Shown piece by piece: positions 30,101-43,890 of a stretch of DNA of 64,000 bases. Where the stretch lies: assembly GCA_008933995.1 (NCBI GenBank), contig WARS01000029.1:15871131-15935130 (forward strand), written 5' to 3'. The notes beneath the pieces were generated by a model. It made no database searches and was not told the origin of the DNA. It saw only the letters and a program-made list of their open reading frames with translations. The stretch comes from Datnioides undecimradiatus. Its lineage: Eukaryota; Chordata; Actinopteri; Lobotiformes; Datnioididae. A program made the translations under genes and the position numbers. The first letter of the stretch is position 1. Each line of letters starts with the position of its first letter.

Positions 30101-33100
30101 GGTTGCCCTTCACTCTGATGCTGGTTCTCTTTCTGTTCATTTGTGGATGTTGGGTGTCAGGCAAGTGTGTCTGGACGGCACTAGTCCTTGGACCATCGCC
30201 TTTGTCTAGGTGTGGGGGAGGTGAGCGCTGCTCTGTTAGCCGGCAGCACTCGTAAAGCCCCGGCGGGCCTGATGAACGCTCCCCGAGGGGCCCCGTCGCC
30301 ATGGCGTCAGCGCCTGATTGATGGCTGTCACGGAGCTGAGGGGCAGATTGGAAAAAAGGAAAGGGGAGTGGCACTGTGGCATATGCCCAGCATCCACCAC
30401 AACGGAGGAGCTGAGGGAATACAAAGGGAGGGGGGATGAGAAGTGGAAGGGACCTGCTAGAAGTAACTAGAGAGGGAAAGAGAGAGAGAGCATCCAGTCA
30501 GGATCCAGAGTGGGTTTTATGATGTTGATTGATGGTTAAACATTTACAAGCTAAACATAGGGCCTGGTTTCTTTTGAGCGGTGGCTCCAGTGGAAGAAGT
30601 GAGGCTGTTAAGAGCACGCTAGGTCAGGAGCCGACAGTTGGGTGGTCTGTGCTGCAGCCCAACCCTCTGTCTCTCTCTCTCTGTATACCCTCGCTTTCTC
30701 AGTCACCCCACTCAACCTCTTGGTCATCCTCACCGTCCTCTTTTTTCCCTCTCTCCCTCATGTGTTCCCCTCTCCCCCCTTCCTCTTTGTTTTTTTTTTA
30801 GAGAGAGCACAAGCACATCCGCTGCAACTCTGGCCTTTTGTAACCTCCTTCAGTGATTCAAGAATTAAGGGAAACTTGTTTGGCTGGGATCGCTCGTGTG
30901 CTGTAAAATACAGACACATACACAAGCTGAATCATGGTGGGTGGAGGGGTAGGGAGAGGAGGGGGGTGGGGGTCTGTCTGTCTTAAAGGAGGTCCCCTGG
31001 GGAGTTGTAAGGAAGGCCCCAGACAAGAGCCTCATAGCCTGGGGCAGGGCTGAGACATCTGCCCCTTTCCTGTACCAGAAAGTCTGTGGCGAGACGTGGG
31101 TCGTTTTGACCAAAAGCAGCATCAGGCTGGTTGGGACAGTCCAGCAAGCCCAGCTGTGGGCTTTAGTGGGATATGATAAAGATCTAACACAACATGCCTG
31201 GGAACCCGCCATGCAAGTTCCTTCAGTCTGGTAAACAGCTTCTGACTTCTACGGCGCTAGCTGTTTGGATTCGCGACATTGTTTTAAGACTTTGTGGTCA
31301 CTACCTTAAATACGGCTTCATTTTACTTCATTATTTTCTGCAGGGAATAATTCTGCAGTTTCACTGTGAATGGGCCAAAAGATTGTATCATCTCAAATCT
31401 TTATAACTAACAGAGCAACTTCCTCCTCAGGTCTTTGGGTTAAAAATACAACGCACGCTGTCCTGGAGCTGAACAATTAAAAAAACGATTTTTATTAAAA
31501 AAAAAAAACAAAACTTGCTATGGTGGAGAATGAGGATAATTAGAGAATTCTTAATTAGCAGGATAATGTAACTCATCTTTGCCTCTCAGAACTTAAACAC
31601 ATATAAAGAAAAGCCTGGGACACAGCTCCATTGCCATGTCTTTCCATCTGACATACATGCTTTCATGGAGCTCTGTTTCATAAGGGATTAACCAGACCAT
31701 GTAGTAGTTGCTATGACTGTTAAATCTCTAGTTCTAACCTGTTTCTTTATACTGTTGACTACAACATAAACACTTAACTCTCATTAACTCTTTTACCTCT
31801 ACTGCAAACTAAAATATGAGCTGTCGTGATGAATTGATGAGCATATGACTCCCCTCTACATATGCCACCTAAACATGTAAACTTAATAAAATATCCTATG
31901 ATGGCCAGTGATGAGCCTTATAAATGTTGAAACTAATCATAGAATTATAAATAAACATAGGGCTGAGGGGAGGGTTGCTTGCAAGGGCGTTGCAAACTAC
32001 TTGTTAACATGAATATCGAAGAGGTCAGGACTGTAAATAAATAATAAATTAATATTAGAATATAATGCAAGTGACTCATAAACTATATTCAGCAGGCTGC
32101 AAAGCAAAAAGTTTACTGTTGACTTTACTGACTGTAGAATAAGGAGGTTTTGTGGAGCACCTGAAGCTCTGTGAAAGCTAGATGTTGATTAGGCACCGGG
32201 AACTAACACTTGCATCCAAACAAACTATTGAAGAACATTTTCCTCTTCTTGCAGCAAAACGTTTTTCCCAGTGTTTTCACTGCATCACCGCTGTTGAAGA
32301 AAACATTTGCAATAATCTTATCAATCTGCGTAGTTATCCAGAGTCATTATTTGTTTGTATACCTGTCTGGCCACACAGATTAAATGGGGTATAGCTGGAT
32401 GACTCTTTGTAAGTCAGTAGTTACGTGAGATAGTAAAGGTTCTTAACTCCATTCTGTTGAACTTGTATATGGATGACTTGTTCGGGCAGTTCATTTCTTG
32501 CAAAACAGGTAGTGTTTTATGTATGCATGTGATTTGGTTGTATGTTCTCCATGCAGTGCTGATCTCCAACAGTTATTGAGTATATACTCCTATTATGGAG
32601 CTGATTCAGAATATTCCTCACTAGTCAGTGGAATTTTAAATTTTATATGTGAAACATTTTGTATGTGAAATTTATGTGTTTGATTTAAGTCATAGTGTCA
32701 CTGTTCAGGGCTCCTGTCTACATGCCTGTGTGCCTGCTCGCCCGCAGTATGTAAAGCTTGCTTACAATGATGCCATGAGGATGTTATTGTGTGTATCAAG
32801 TTTTAGGTCACTAGTCATGTGATTGTCAGCATGAGTGTTTCAGTGTCAGGCAGAGATAAGAAACGTGGTGAATAATTGTACGTGCACAGTGGATATGGTG
32901 GATAATTGATGAAGCTGTAAATCCATCAAGAGTTGCACATTATACAACTGCAGCATTCAGACATGTAAATGCCACACCTCTGTTTAATGGTTTCTGGATA
33001 TGTGAGCTATTTTCTTTAAGCAGGTTCTCAACAGTTTGTGAATTTGCACAAGTCACTGCTGGTCCAGAAGTATGTGTTGCTTTTTTGACATTTGCACTTT

Positions 33101-36100
33101 GAACTGTAAAAATGAAGTTAAGCAAATTTATTAATACATGGATTTACATTATTCTGAGATTCAATATTTGTAAATTAATTGGCTGTTCAAGAGGGGTGAG
33201 GAAGTCCATGGAGAATCTTCTCTGTAGAGAACCTTGCCGAAAAAATGTCTTCTTTCACATTTACATCAGTTTATATATTTTTATCCGAGCTCAGATGTTT
33301 GAGGATTTCTAAGTCTTGTTTCTCACAGATTTTTCTAAACCATCCTATGACAGCATCTAATAAAGAAACAGGCTGTCTGTGTGTCTGTGTTCGTGTACCG
33401 GTGTTGGTGGGGCCTGATGAGATGTGACTTTTCCCTGTGGCCTCACTTCTCTCCCTGCTGAGGTATTTCACATTGGCCCTGCAGTGGCAGCCTGAGCAGA
33501 TATAATTAGGGGAGGTGCAGTCGATATCAGGGAGTGTGTTGGCTATTGACCAGTGATGTCTGTTGAGCTCTGGGCAGAGACGAGGCATGTTTGTTTGCGT
33601 GTGTAATCATTTGCTTCAAACATCTACACCATAACTTTAGTGAGCTATGCATTAACAATGGTGTGTGAAGGAGCTTCACTCGTTCTGTAGTTGTTGTTTG
33701 CGCTAAACCCCACAACTCTGAGGACATTAGCCCATCTCAGATTGCTTCAGCTACAGGGAAGAAAAACTCAGTCAATTAGGAGCGTGTGACCAAAGCAAAT
33801 GGCACATTAGTGAATTAGGGCTGCGGTTTGAGCAGGAAATCAGCCCAGCAAGCCCCTGCTGTGCAGCAGCACTCTGGAGCCGCTGGCTCAGAGAATTCCA
33901 CTGACACTTATCTGATCCACTGGATCCTGGATCAGCGGGGCTCAAACACCTCAGTAAGGACCCCATTGATATTGAACACTAAGGCTTGGTGATATAGCAT
34001 AAAAATGTATCATGATAAAATGCTTAATTTGACTCAGTGTCAGTAATTATTGACAGTTTTGTGATAATACAAGCAGCAGGACAAGTACAGCTCTGGGATG
34101 ACATGTCTTCCTGGCTTGCTTCTCGTACATATATGAATCTTCAGAGATGATTGTTAGCTGCCAGGCTAAAGGTCAAGTGTATGTATACCCGTAGCCTCGC
34201 TGCTCCAGCACTGATGCAATGCCCATCACTCGGCCAGCTCACTCTCTGTGGTCACCTCATTTGTAGACATTAAACAGACAGTAACATGAAACAAACCTTT
34301 GTAAGGAAAAGGGGGAAATATGGTGGTGATGTGGTCAATTATCAGGAGCACATCACCATCACATATTATGTATTTGGTTTGTGACAATTGTAGCATGCTA
34401 GTGGCTGACCTATTGCATATTGGCACTCTCGGTCTCTCTCTTTCTTTTAAGATGAGTCAGGGATGGGTTAAAGGATGTTTAAACAGTAGTTACATGAAAT
34501 TAAATTCATTAAGTCTGGACAAGGGTCATGAAGCTTGGCCGCATAATGCACATTAACCCATTCAGGTCGCAGCCAACGAAGGTTTAGCTGCTCCTCCTGT
34601 GGCCAGCTGTGCCAAGAAACTCTGTAATGGAGGATTAAAATAGATTTCCAACATTTCATCTGCAAGTCAAAATTCCAAGCATGTACTGAGGCCGCAGTTT
34701 GTCTGAAATATTGAGATTATATGCAGCACACTGAGAGGTTGTAAAGTTGGTGTATTCGTCTTTCTTTTCTCAGAGTGCAGCAGCCGCCCCCAGTCCTGTG
34801 ATGGGAGGGATGCCCCCTGGTGAGGGCATGCCAGGAGGACCCATGCCACCCGGCTTTTTCCAGGTCAGCCAACTGCCGCACTGATGCTGCCTGTTACTGT
34901 TAGGAATACTCTTAAGTCACATCATCCTCACCATTACTACATCACATCATTATCAATTAGCACAAGTGTGGAAAATTAAATGGACTGATTGTTTCCCCAG
35001 CTGCACTTGTGCAGACTCCAGTTTTGTAAAATAATGCCAGGATTTCTTTACCTGTTCGTCACCACATTGGTCTCTGTACTGCTTTTGTCCTGTTTTTGCT
35101 CCACTGTGTTCAGTGAACTTGTAGTAAACGTCATAGGCGATCTGTCTGCCTGAGCCCCTTCAGTGCTGTAAACAGGCAGGCGTGGCCTGGCCATTTTCCC
35201 TAATGGAGAAATCGAAAGGTGCAGCACCTACTGTAAATCAATATCTCATGAGGATAAACTCTTGGCAGGCAACTTTGTGGAACTGGCTCTAAGAGGTGAC
35301 ATAAAATTGCAATGTTGCGCTGCCTCCACTAGACCAAACTGTTCGCTTTAAATCCACCAGCTCATTATGCACTAGAAGCCACAAAGGCGTGACTCATTAT
35401 GTGATCGTGTTAATATCAGGAAAGACATTTTGACATTGATACATGAACGCACACACACTCATACTTTCCATACCAGAATCCATTGGAGGAGGCTCAATTA
35501 GACCCCTCACTCTGTCAGATCAGCAACATTAGCGACACAGTGCCGGTGTTTAGTGTTGTTATACAGCTAATTGCATAGAGCTTAATTGACGCTGTTAATT
35601 CAGGGAAATTAGCACTGATAACATGCTGCATGCAGCAGGCTTCTTAATGTCTTGACTGACAGGCAAAAGAGCACACATCCTCTCCATCTCTCTGTCTCTT
35701 TCCTCTCATTCAAGGCTAAGTCATTTGCTTGCTCTTCTCGGCTCAGTGTCTCTCTCTCTCTCTTTTACTATGTTCGGTACATGAAAGTTAGCACCTTATT
35801 TTTGTACATTTTTACGTTTTATTTGCGCCACACTTTGGTTTTTGCACTCCAACTGTCCTCTGCCCTGCAGTAACCCTGCTTCTCTCTCCTTGCCCCTCTT
35901 TTGTCACTTCTGTATCTCGCTCTCACTTTCTCTCTTCGTCTCATCCTCCCCTCCTCCTCTGTCTTCCCCTTGCCTCTTTATTCTGTGCGATGCCACAGGG
36001 TCCTCCTGGTCCCCAGGGCTCTCCTCACCCTCAGCCTCCTCCCCCTAACAGTATGATGGGACCCCACAGTCAGGTAACACTCCCTCTCCCTCTTTCTCTC

Positions 36101-39100
36101 TTTTTCTTTGTTTTTGCTATCCGCAGTCATTTGGGAACCCTGGTTCTCAGTGCTGACACTTCATGCTTTGGCATTCGTCTCAGCTCGATGCTTTATGCTG
36201 CTTTCAGTATTCACACAAACATGCTATTAAAAATGAGAATATTCCTTTATTTTGAGTCATTTATGTCACTTTCTCTCATAGTCCTTCATGTCGCCTCGCT
36301 TCGCTGGAGGCCCACGAGGTCCCCCCATCAGGATGGCCAACCAGGTAAAGCTCATACTAAGACATACACAGAGAGATCACTCGCATATATACACATATGG
36401 ACATATGGACACAGAATACATAGCAGATCTTCAAAACCGCTGTTTCATTTTGATGCTTGTCCTTGGCAGCCACCAGGCGGAGGACCGGGTCCACATCCCA
36501 TGCTGCCCAACATGGACCCTACACGACCACAAGGTGTGACTCAAAAGTGTTTTCACTTAAACTACAAATTAAATAGTTGGTTTTTTTTTGGCTTCTCTCT
36601 TCATTTGCTTTTTCCCTCCAGGTCATCCTAACCTGGGGCCAATGCAGAGAATGAGTGGGCCTCGGGGAATGGGACCGATGGGGCCCGGCCCTCAGGTGAG
36701 CTGCTCTCCTCAAACAGAATAATATCACCACTGACATTAGTTATATTTTGTTTTTTTGGGGTTTTTTTTTTAATAAACTGGTGATGGTAAACCAAATCCA
36801 AACTTAGGTGTTAGTTGATGGTTTCACTGGCTATATATGTAGTGTGATGATTGATTTTAAGTCCCTGAATTCACCTTTTACAGAAAATTTTATTTATTTA
36901 TGTTTTTTCTCAGAACTTTGGTGGCGGGATGAGGCCTCCACACAACACCATGGGTCCTGGTATGCCAGGAGTCAACATGTGAGCCTTTTTTTTTTCAAAT
37001 TTCTGAATAGATTGTCTCACAACTCTCTCAACCTTAATGCATTATCCTTAAAAAAATCCCATTTGCTTTACCTTTCAGGGGCCCAGGGACTGGTCGGCCA
37101 TGGCCCAATCCCAACAATGCCAACTCTGTGAGTACTAATGCACAAGCACAAACACACACAGAAGAGACACCAAGAAAAATGCTGGTTCAGATTGCAGTCC
37201 GATCTCCCCTCAGCACCGTTGAGGTCTAATGCGCTCCAAGGTTCAAGTCTGGGGATGTAATTGTAGTATTATGTGTCATGGTTTCCACAGACAGTTGGAC
37301 AGACAGCCATAATGGTATTAGGATGATCAAATGATGCATGATGACATTTTGAGGTATAGAGAGGGTTTGCACTCACCCATTTCTGGTCTGCAATGTTTTT
37401 GTTTTTGGTTTCAGATGCCTTACTCATCACCCTCTCCTGGTGCATATGGGGTAAGAACACATCCTAGAATCTTGACGTACACATGACATGAATTACATCT
37501 TGGGCAACTAGCATTATAAAGTTTTTAACATTTAAATTTGTAATGTGTGATCTGTGTTTTTTAATCATTTCCTCAGGGTGCTTCTGGAGGTGGGGGACCC
37601 CCAGGAACTCCCATCATGCCCAGCCCTGCAGGTTTGTGTTTCCCTGAGCTAAGCTGTTAATCATCACCCTTTTCATGCATTGTCCAGTACCAATTATGTG
37701 TTTAATTGAACTTTTTACAGACTCAAACAACTCTGGTGACAATTTGTACACCATGATCAACACTGGACCCGGCAACCGAAATAATGTAAGTTCTTGATCA
37801 TTATTCAAAGCATGAATATTTTGAATACTGAATTAAGTAGAAGTACTATTACTATAGTAAGCATAAACCTAGAGACAAAGGCATTTCTAGAACATTATAT
37901 TTTGTATTTCACTAACAGTATAATTACTTAAATCCCTTTTGCACCAAGCCCACAAACCATACTGGTGATGTCCTGTGTCAAGCAATCTGTTTTAACGACA
38001 CATCTAAACATCAGGGTCAGCTCTCTAAATGTAACGGGGGACACTTAGTGAATAAAAAGTGGTTAACCGAGGAGCACAGTTAAGTGGCTGAGGTATTCAG
38101 TGTGTTGTGAGCTCCACTGGTTGTTGTGAATAACCTTTGCTATTGACTAAACACCTGACCTCTCAACAATCTTAATACCCTCCTTTTGTCTATTGACTGC
38201 TTCAACCTGGTGGAATAGTGAAAATTTCTATCCCCCATTCATTCGTCAGTGTGCTGAACAAATTAAGTTCATGCTAATTGGTGTTAGAAAGAATTCTAGT
38301 CTTAATTATAACTTGCAATTGAAAAGTACATTCACATCACCATGTTGCCTACATTTTATGATCTAGCCTTGTATCAACACATGAAGCAACCCCAGCCAAC
38401 TGCTGTTGTGGGAAAAGAAGCTGCAACACCACATCTCTTTTTTTTTTTTAAATTAATGCATTTAGTTTTACTGGTTTATTGCTAAAAATGTTCAAATTTT
38501 ACCTCCTCTTGATTAGATCGTGCTGGCCTGCATGAGAAACAGTTTTACCAGCAGCACGTCTCCTTATTGAAGCACTTATCCAGCCAGGAATGTCCAGAAG
38601 AGATTTTTAGAGAAGCAAAACAAATGCACTTGTTATACTGGTTCTGTTTGTGTGTGTTACTTGATACTGTGGGCTACTGTTTCAGCCACTCTCCTGGAGC
38701 TGAAATGATTCGAATGAGGATTTTTTCAGTTAAAGAGTGATTGAAGTTAGTAAAAGCAGTTTGTTGTGGTTGTCATTTGTATTTTGGGTTTTTTTGTAGC
38801 CACTTATACTTTGAACCTGGTTGTCTTTGGTACTGCTGACTTCCAGCTGGATGCCAACTGTGCTGTGGAGATGTGGTTAGTGAGTCCATGCTGTCCTTGT
38901 TTCTCTTGCAGTTCCCCATGGGCCCCGGCTCTGACGGACCCTTGGGAGCCATGGCTGGGATGGAACCCCACCACATGAACGGGTCACTAGGTAACATGAC
39001 CCACTACAATACACTTATTTTACTCAACATGGAAATTAGTAAACAAAGATGCTACTTCAATAAAGGACAATATGTTGTAGTTCAGGTAGAGCCGCGGCAT

Positions 39101-39612
39101 GAAAATGACTTTCTAATCATCGTTTTTCAAACTGTTTTCATTTCTAGGCTCTGGCGACATGGATGGAATGAACAAGGTAAATATTATAACAATGCAGACA
39201 AGTCTTTGCATTTAAAGGTTTATTTTGACTAGCGTGAAATGTACATCTAAAAAACCCGTTGGGCCCTCTCCATCTCCAGAATTCCCCAAACAATTTAAGT
39301 GGCATTAGTAATCCTCCTGGGACCCCGAGGGATGACGGGGAGCTGAGTGGAAACTTCCTCCACTCCTTTCAGAGCGAGAACGTAAGTATCATCGCAGGAG
39401 GACTGTCGGTGACTGTAATATTACTTTGATGAAGCCAGAAGTAGAGCGCTGTTGACCACACAGTAAAGCCACAGTCGCAGCATATGAGCATCACTGACCA
39501 CAGAGATAACTGAGAGTTTGAACAATGAGAAATGGGTATGGAAAAGGTGTGTTTTAACCCTCCTCTCTCTGTGCCTCTGTAGTACTCTCCAACCATGACG
39601 ATGAGTGTGTGA
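27163..39612 (+). CDS. ssbp3: SSBP3, single-stranded DNA-binding protein 3 / LDB1 cofactor (18 coding exons, complete)
   Basis: Nuclear cofactor that stabilises LDB1 in LIM-homeodomain complexes. Coding exons: 27163-27218, 27931-28003, 28144-28205, 28294-28378, 34774-34863, 35999-36073, 36282-36344, 36470-36533, 36622-36695, 36914-36978, 37079-37127, 37415-37450, 37577-37631, 37721-37785, 38912-38990, 39148-39176, 39280-39381, 39583-39612. All phases join to 383 aa (human SSBP3 388). LUFS/LisH region at residues 1-92: [19 protein letters not shown], then [20 protein letters not shown], then [19 protein letters not shown]. The rest is a Pro/Gly/Met-rich activation region ending YSPTMTMSV. Retention of the MMGPHSQ block and the [15 protein letters not shown] end point to SSBP3 rather than SSBP2 or SSBP4. 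Exon 7 begins SFMSPRF where human has PFMSPRY. Intron 4 (28379-34773) is the longest. Confidence 0.95.
28379..34773 (+). other. SSBP3 intron 4, long and partly GC-rich
   Basis: A 6.4 kb intron that contains no supported exon. It alternates AT-rich sequence with GC-rich islands (about 30180-30340, 33770-33950). PBX-HOX-like motifs are at 30315-30324 and 30526-30535. The first intron blocks of developmental cofactors often hold enhancers, so these islands are candidates. Confidence 0.5.
30315..30330 (+). promoter_or_regulatory. PBX-HOX plus MEIS/PREP-like composite motif
   Basis: TGATTGATGG, a PBX-HOX-type decamer, is followed without a gap by CTGTCA, a MEIS/PREP/TGIF-type hexamer. It sits in a GC-rich island of SSBP3 intron 4. 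A second TGATTGATGG lies 200 bases downstream at 30526-30535. Binding is inferred from the motif only. Confidence 0.35.
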
Positions 39613-42330
39613 CCCCCCCCCTTCGACCCCACCCGACATTATTTGCCATCATTCCGAGGATCTGAACTCACTATAGGACACGGCCAAACACATCAGCACC
39701 GAATCAGGGACAGGCGCCATTTTGGTTCCACACTAACGCCAGAATGCTGATCGGGGAAAAATCAAAATGGCTGGCGACTACTGCTCCTTGCTCAAAATGA
39801 AGGACAATTTCTCCATTTATCACAACCCCAAGTGTGACAAAACCAGCTACTGAAAATGCATACATGACACGTTTTACGTTCTTTGCAGAGCCCCTCACCG
39901 CCCCAATATTCTCTCAGCCCCCTCAACCCTAGAGCGAAGAGAAAAAAAAAGGTTGAAGTTTACCTCTTGTCCTTTTTAATTATTGCTTTGTGGTGCAAGA
40001 TGTGCAGGAAATGTCTCCGCTTCTGTCACTTAAAAACACTGGAGAGTGTGTATATGCATTGTGAGCTTGGAAAGTCTTTGTCTTGTCATTTTACTTATCG
40101 CCATGCATACTGTGTCACAAAAGTCAGTTGACATAGGACTCAGATTTTGCCTTTTACTCTGTGGCCACCTTTATGAATAATGTAACTATTCCTCCCAATG
40201 CCCACCCTTTCTATTTAAAGAGGTTTGTAAGGGGAAAAGTCTTGAAAGAACGGCTTTTATTGTGACGACCTTTCACAGTATGGAAGTGCTCAGATGGTTC
40301 TTACAATGTCAAACTGATCCCGTTTCATCAATTTCAGTCTCACATTGTTGACAGCAATGCGATTCTGCGCTCTTTGCTGTTTAATCTAAACAGCTTAGAT
40401 TGCCGTCGCATTCTGTCAAGCGGAAAACCAGACTTCGGCATAAGAAGTGAGTGCATGAATGCTGAGAATCTGTGTACAACATACTACCTAGTGCTGCTCT
40501 TCTCTGTGTGGACACCTGCTTTAAGATGTGGCGTATATCTCTTTACCTGTCTGTGCTTAACACTCTGTGCTCTTCATCGTTGTAGCCTTCTGTGTTATAT
40601 TTCCAGTTTGGTTGATTATGATGAAATGGCTATGAATGAGCTGCCCATTTTAAACTCTCATGCATATTGGTTGTTCATACTTTCCCCCCTATATCAATGG
40701 TTGTCCCCTTGGCCCTGCCCCCTCTTGCCCACCCACACATTTTTTTATATTTTGATACAATCTTTGACTACATATATTGCCCCAGTTATTCAGAAGTTAG
40801 TCAAAGCTTTCTAAACCGATTCTAGTAGGCATCATTATAAACTTAGCGGCAGTCTTGTAAATGTGATGAAAATTTTTTGTTTCTTTTTTTTCTGTGAACA
40901 TTACGCATTATACACATCTGTCCTATGTTGCCTTTATTTGCTGATATTTTTTTATTTCAAATTGAGGAAAGATTGCTTGTTAATATAATTTTACAATAAC
41001 TTAACCACCTGCGTAGGTTGTTTTATTTCTCCTGAATCTAGTTACATTTCACTTTTAGAAGTTGCGACAGAAGCTTTGAACAACACAAGCACTGCACAAT
41101 GTAAACGTTCATTTAAGAACATTACACAAATACAAAACATGCATTGAAAAAATTACAGAATAACGTTTTTTAATGTATAATACCAGGAGTGATCAGCCTT
41201 TAGGGTTACACAGTTTAACTAAAAACACAGAATAGGTCACAGAAGGTGTAATACAGGTGTGAAAGTATGACTGTGTAACAGCCAGAATCTAACATTAGTC
41301 ATATCTCTCCTTCGACTCTGCTCAACACCACACACACATCACACCTAACAGAAGGTAGGCTGTACTGGAATCAACAGATTACCAGAAGACCTCCTCACTT
41401 ATTTGTGCCTGCAGTGGAAACAGAGGTTGCTGTAATCCACCAGACCAACAGTCATGAAGCAAGACTTATTTATTTATATCAATAACAGTTTTAAGAGGAA
41501 ATATTATGTGATTATCGATACAGTGATTATATAGTGAATTTTTGAGCTGAGATGTGCTGCAAGTGGATTGTGTAGTGAATTTTGCACCGATCTGTCCTTA
41601 TAAAGGTATTCATAAGGCTGCTTACATGCACTTTGGACAACTTTGTAGTGACACCAATTTATTACCATAAGCATTTCCTTCTGTGCAGTATACTAGGGGG
41701 AAAAAATAGTGTCCATAAAAGAAACATCTAATCCAAATACAGGTGAATATCATCACCTGTCCGCTCTAGTGTTGATCACTAGAAAAATCTGAATGGTCTC
41801 CAGACAATTAAAAATTTGTCAACAATTAATTAATCAAAGGAAAAAGTAAAAGTTGTGCTACTAAAAAAAATTTTTTTTTCCCCCAAATCTTTGCAGGAGG
41901 TTTTTATGGAACATCGGATAGTTTTACAAATAGGAGTGTAAGTTGTTCATGTGACACAATCTGAAGTACAGGGAAAAACTAAACTCCAGGAAGCCCGAAC
42001 ACTTCTAATATTTGATATTTGTACATTTGCCTGTACCCCAAACTGGCACCTGAAAAATCCTTTTTTGTACATGTGGAACATGATCATGTCGGGAACATAT
42101 ACCTGGGACTAAAAGTGTATTTTTACACATGGTCTAAATAGGATAGTGTTTGGAGGTTGAGTTAGGGTTGAGACAGAGCCACAGAGTTTTCTAAGTAAGG
42201 TGACTTTGCTACTTGCTACCTACATGCTAAATGCAAATAACCATACTCACCTCTCTGCTCCCTCTCCCTGAGGATAGGGAGAGGACATAGACTTAAATCA
42301 TCTGAGGTTATTTCAATAAAAGTGAATAAA
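39613..42330 (+). other. ssbp3: SSBP3 3' untranslated region and downstream sequence
   Basis: AT-rich sequence after the SSBP3 stop, without further exons. There is no clear AATAAA close to the stop. The first plus-strand pair is at 42315-42320 and 42325-42330. The 3' UTR may therefore be long (up to about 2.7 kb) or use a variant signal. The true end cannot be fixed from sequence. Confidence 0.4.
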
Positions 42331-43700
42331 TTTTTTTAACAGGAGACTTGATTTAGAAGATGAAACAAACTCACCAAGTCTGGAATCCAACAATAAAAAG
42401 AGCTACACGTTTCTCTTGGCTGTTGCTTAGTGTAAAAATGGCTTCACATTGCCCTCTGGTGGGCTTCAGTGAACTCTCCAGCTTTGCAGACACCTCTGAC
42501 CTAGACACAATATTTACCCTCCCTAAGTCCATGGCTGGGAGGATCTGTCAGCATTCTGGTTCCTGTCTAACAATAGGAAATGAGGCTAAGCTGCTGTTGG
42601 CCACTCTCCACAGGATGTGGCCTGGCTGGACAGCAGCCAAACCTTCTCTCCAGCTTCAGAGCCACACACTTAACGCTGTAGCTACACAAAACTGCTTTGT
42701 TCATTACCATATCCAAGTAAATAAAGAGGATTTACTTTTACAGTTACTTTTACACTAATCAGAAGAAGCACAGCCCTTCACTACCAATAATGCTGCTATT
42801 TTTTTGCATGTATCATGAAAAATATTAGAGCAGAATGCATTAAAATTCACCCAAATATATAAGCAGGTTAATAATTTAGTGTGGAGAAAAGGAAGTTAAG
42901 CCAATTAAAATATTAATGAATTACTGTTGGGATTTTATTTATGATTACTTTGAGAGTAGTTAAAATATCTGTAGTATTTTAGTAAAGTCCAGTATCAAAA
43001 TAGTTTGTCATTTTGTGCTCATTCTCTACACACATTGGCTTTCATCAGTAAAACATGACTTAATCAATAAAACTGGGAACTTAGCCGCAAAACTTCGATT
43101 TGATTGTTATGTAACACTACAGTAGACATTGTAGATCATTTGAGATTACCCTGGAAGCCAAAATCAATGTGTAAAGATTAGACAGTTACCTATTAACCCA
43201 CAGCAGGGCCTGAATGAACACACTCCACAACTCACATGTATGCATGTGTATGCTCTGGGTTCTCTGAACTTTCGCACATTTACATTTATCACTTCCAGAC
43301 AAGACAGCAAACAACAGCCACATTTTCATGCGGGTGGAAGACTGCTGTCTGCGTCAACACTGAAGCCCTGTGGCCATTTTCTCAGAAGAAACTTCATGCA
43401 AAAAGAAAAAAAGTATAACTTTGCAATCTTGTTTTGAGTGAAGTACAGATGTGTAGCAAACAACGGCTCTGGTGCTTCTTATTTTAATTATATACTGAGA
43501 CCAACAACACGGGTCATGTTTGATGCACGTTTTTACTGAAAACTGAAGAAAAAAGTTTATTCTTTTTATTTTCATTCAGCTACACTGAGTCACAGTGGAT
43601 GATTAATAATTTCATAACCAGTATCTTAATAAAAGAAAGAATATTAAACAATGAACTACAACACACTCAAGAATGATGCAGGAGTCTTGTCAGGTTATTC

Positions 43701-43706
43701 TTTATT
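43701..43706 (-). terminator. dio1: DIO1 polyadenylation signal (AATAAA)
   Basis: TTTATT on the plus strand is AATAAA on the DIO1 strand, about 140 bases downstream of the SECIS element and about 770 bases after the stop. The position is as expected for a DIO1 mRNA that includes its SECIS. Confidence 0.5.
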
Positions 43707-43839
43707 ACACTATAAAGCAATCATTAGAACAAATTTTATTGTGATATAAGAACATTAAAAAATGCATACTGTTAAACAAGATGTTTCTATCATATTGAAT
43801 ATGTCCTAAATAATTCAGAGAAGGCCTACTTTTAAGTCA

Positions 43840-43890
43840 TCTTTCATCAGATTACAGCTACCAGAGGTTTGCACTGTAACCATCATTTCA
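43840..43890 (-). promoter_or_regulatory. dio1: SECIS element of DIO1 (selenocysteine insertion)
   Basis: On the minus strand the quartet ATGA (43883-43886) is followed by stem GGTTACAG (43874-43881), apical AAA (43868-43870), the pairing strand CTGTAATC (43850-43857) and the 3' quartet TGAT (43846-43849). The two helix strands pair over eight positions with one G-U wobble. This is the eukaryotic SECIS plan: non-Watson-Crick UGA/GA quartet, 12-base helix, unpaired AA at the apex. It lies about 590 bases after the DIO1 stop codon, inside the 3' UTR, where SBP2 would recruit the Sec-specific elongation factor. Confidence 0.88.

Noticed and set aside
40374-40814. 146-codon open frame after the SSBP3 stop
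   Set aside because: Lies in the probable SSBP3 3' UTR. The first in-frame codon is not a well-placed ATG and the hydrophobic peptide reflects T-rich sequence.
42360-42758. 132-codon open frame with an ATG, downstream of SSBP3
   Set aside because: No splice signals, domains or recognisable similarity. It lies after the likely SSBP3 end and looks like a chance open frame in a slightly GC-richer stretch.
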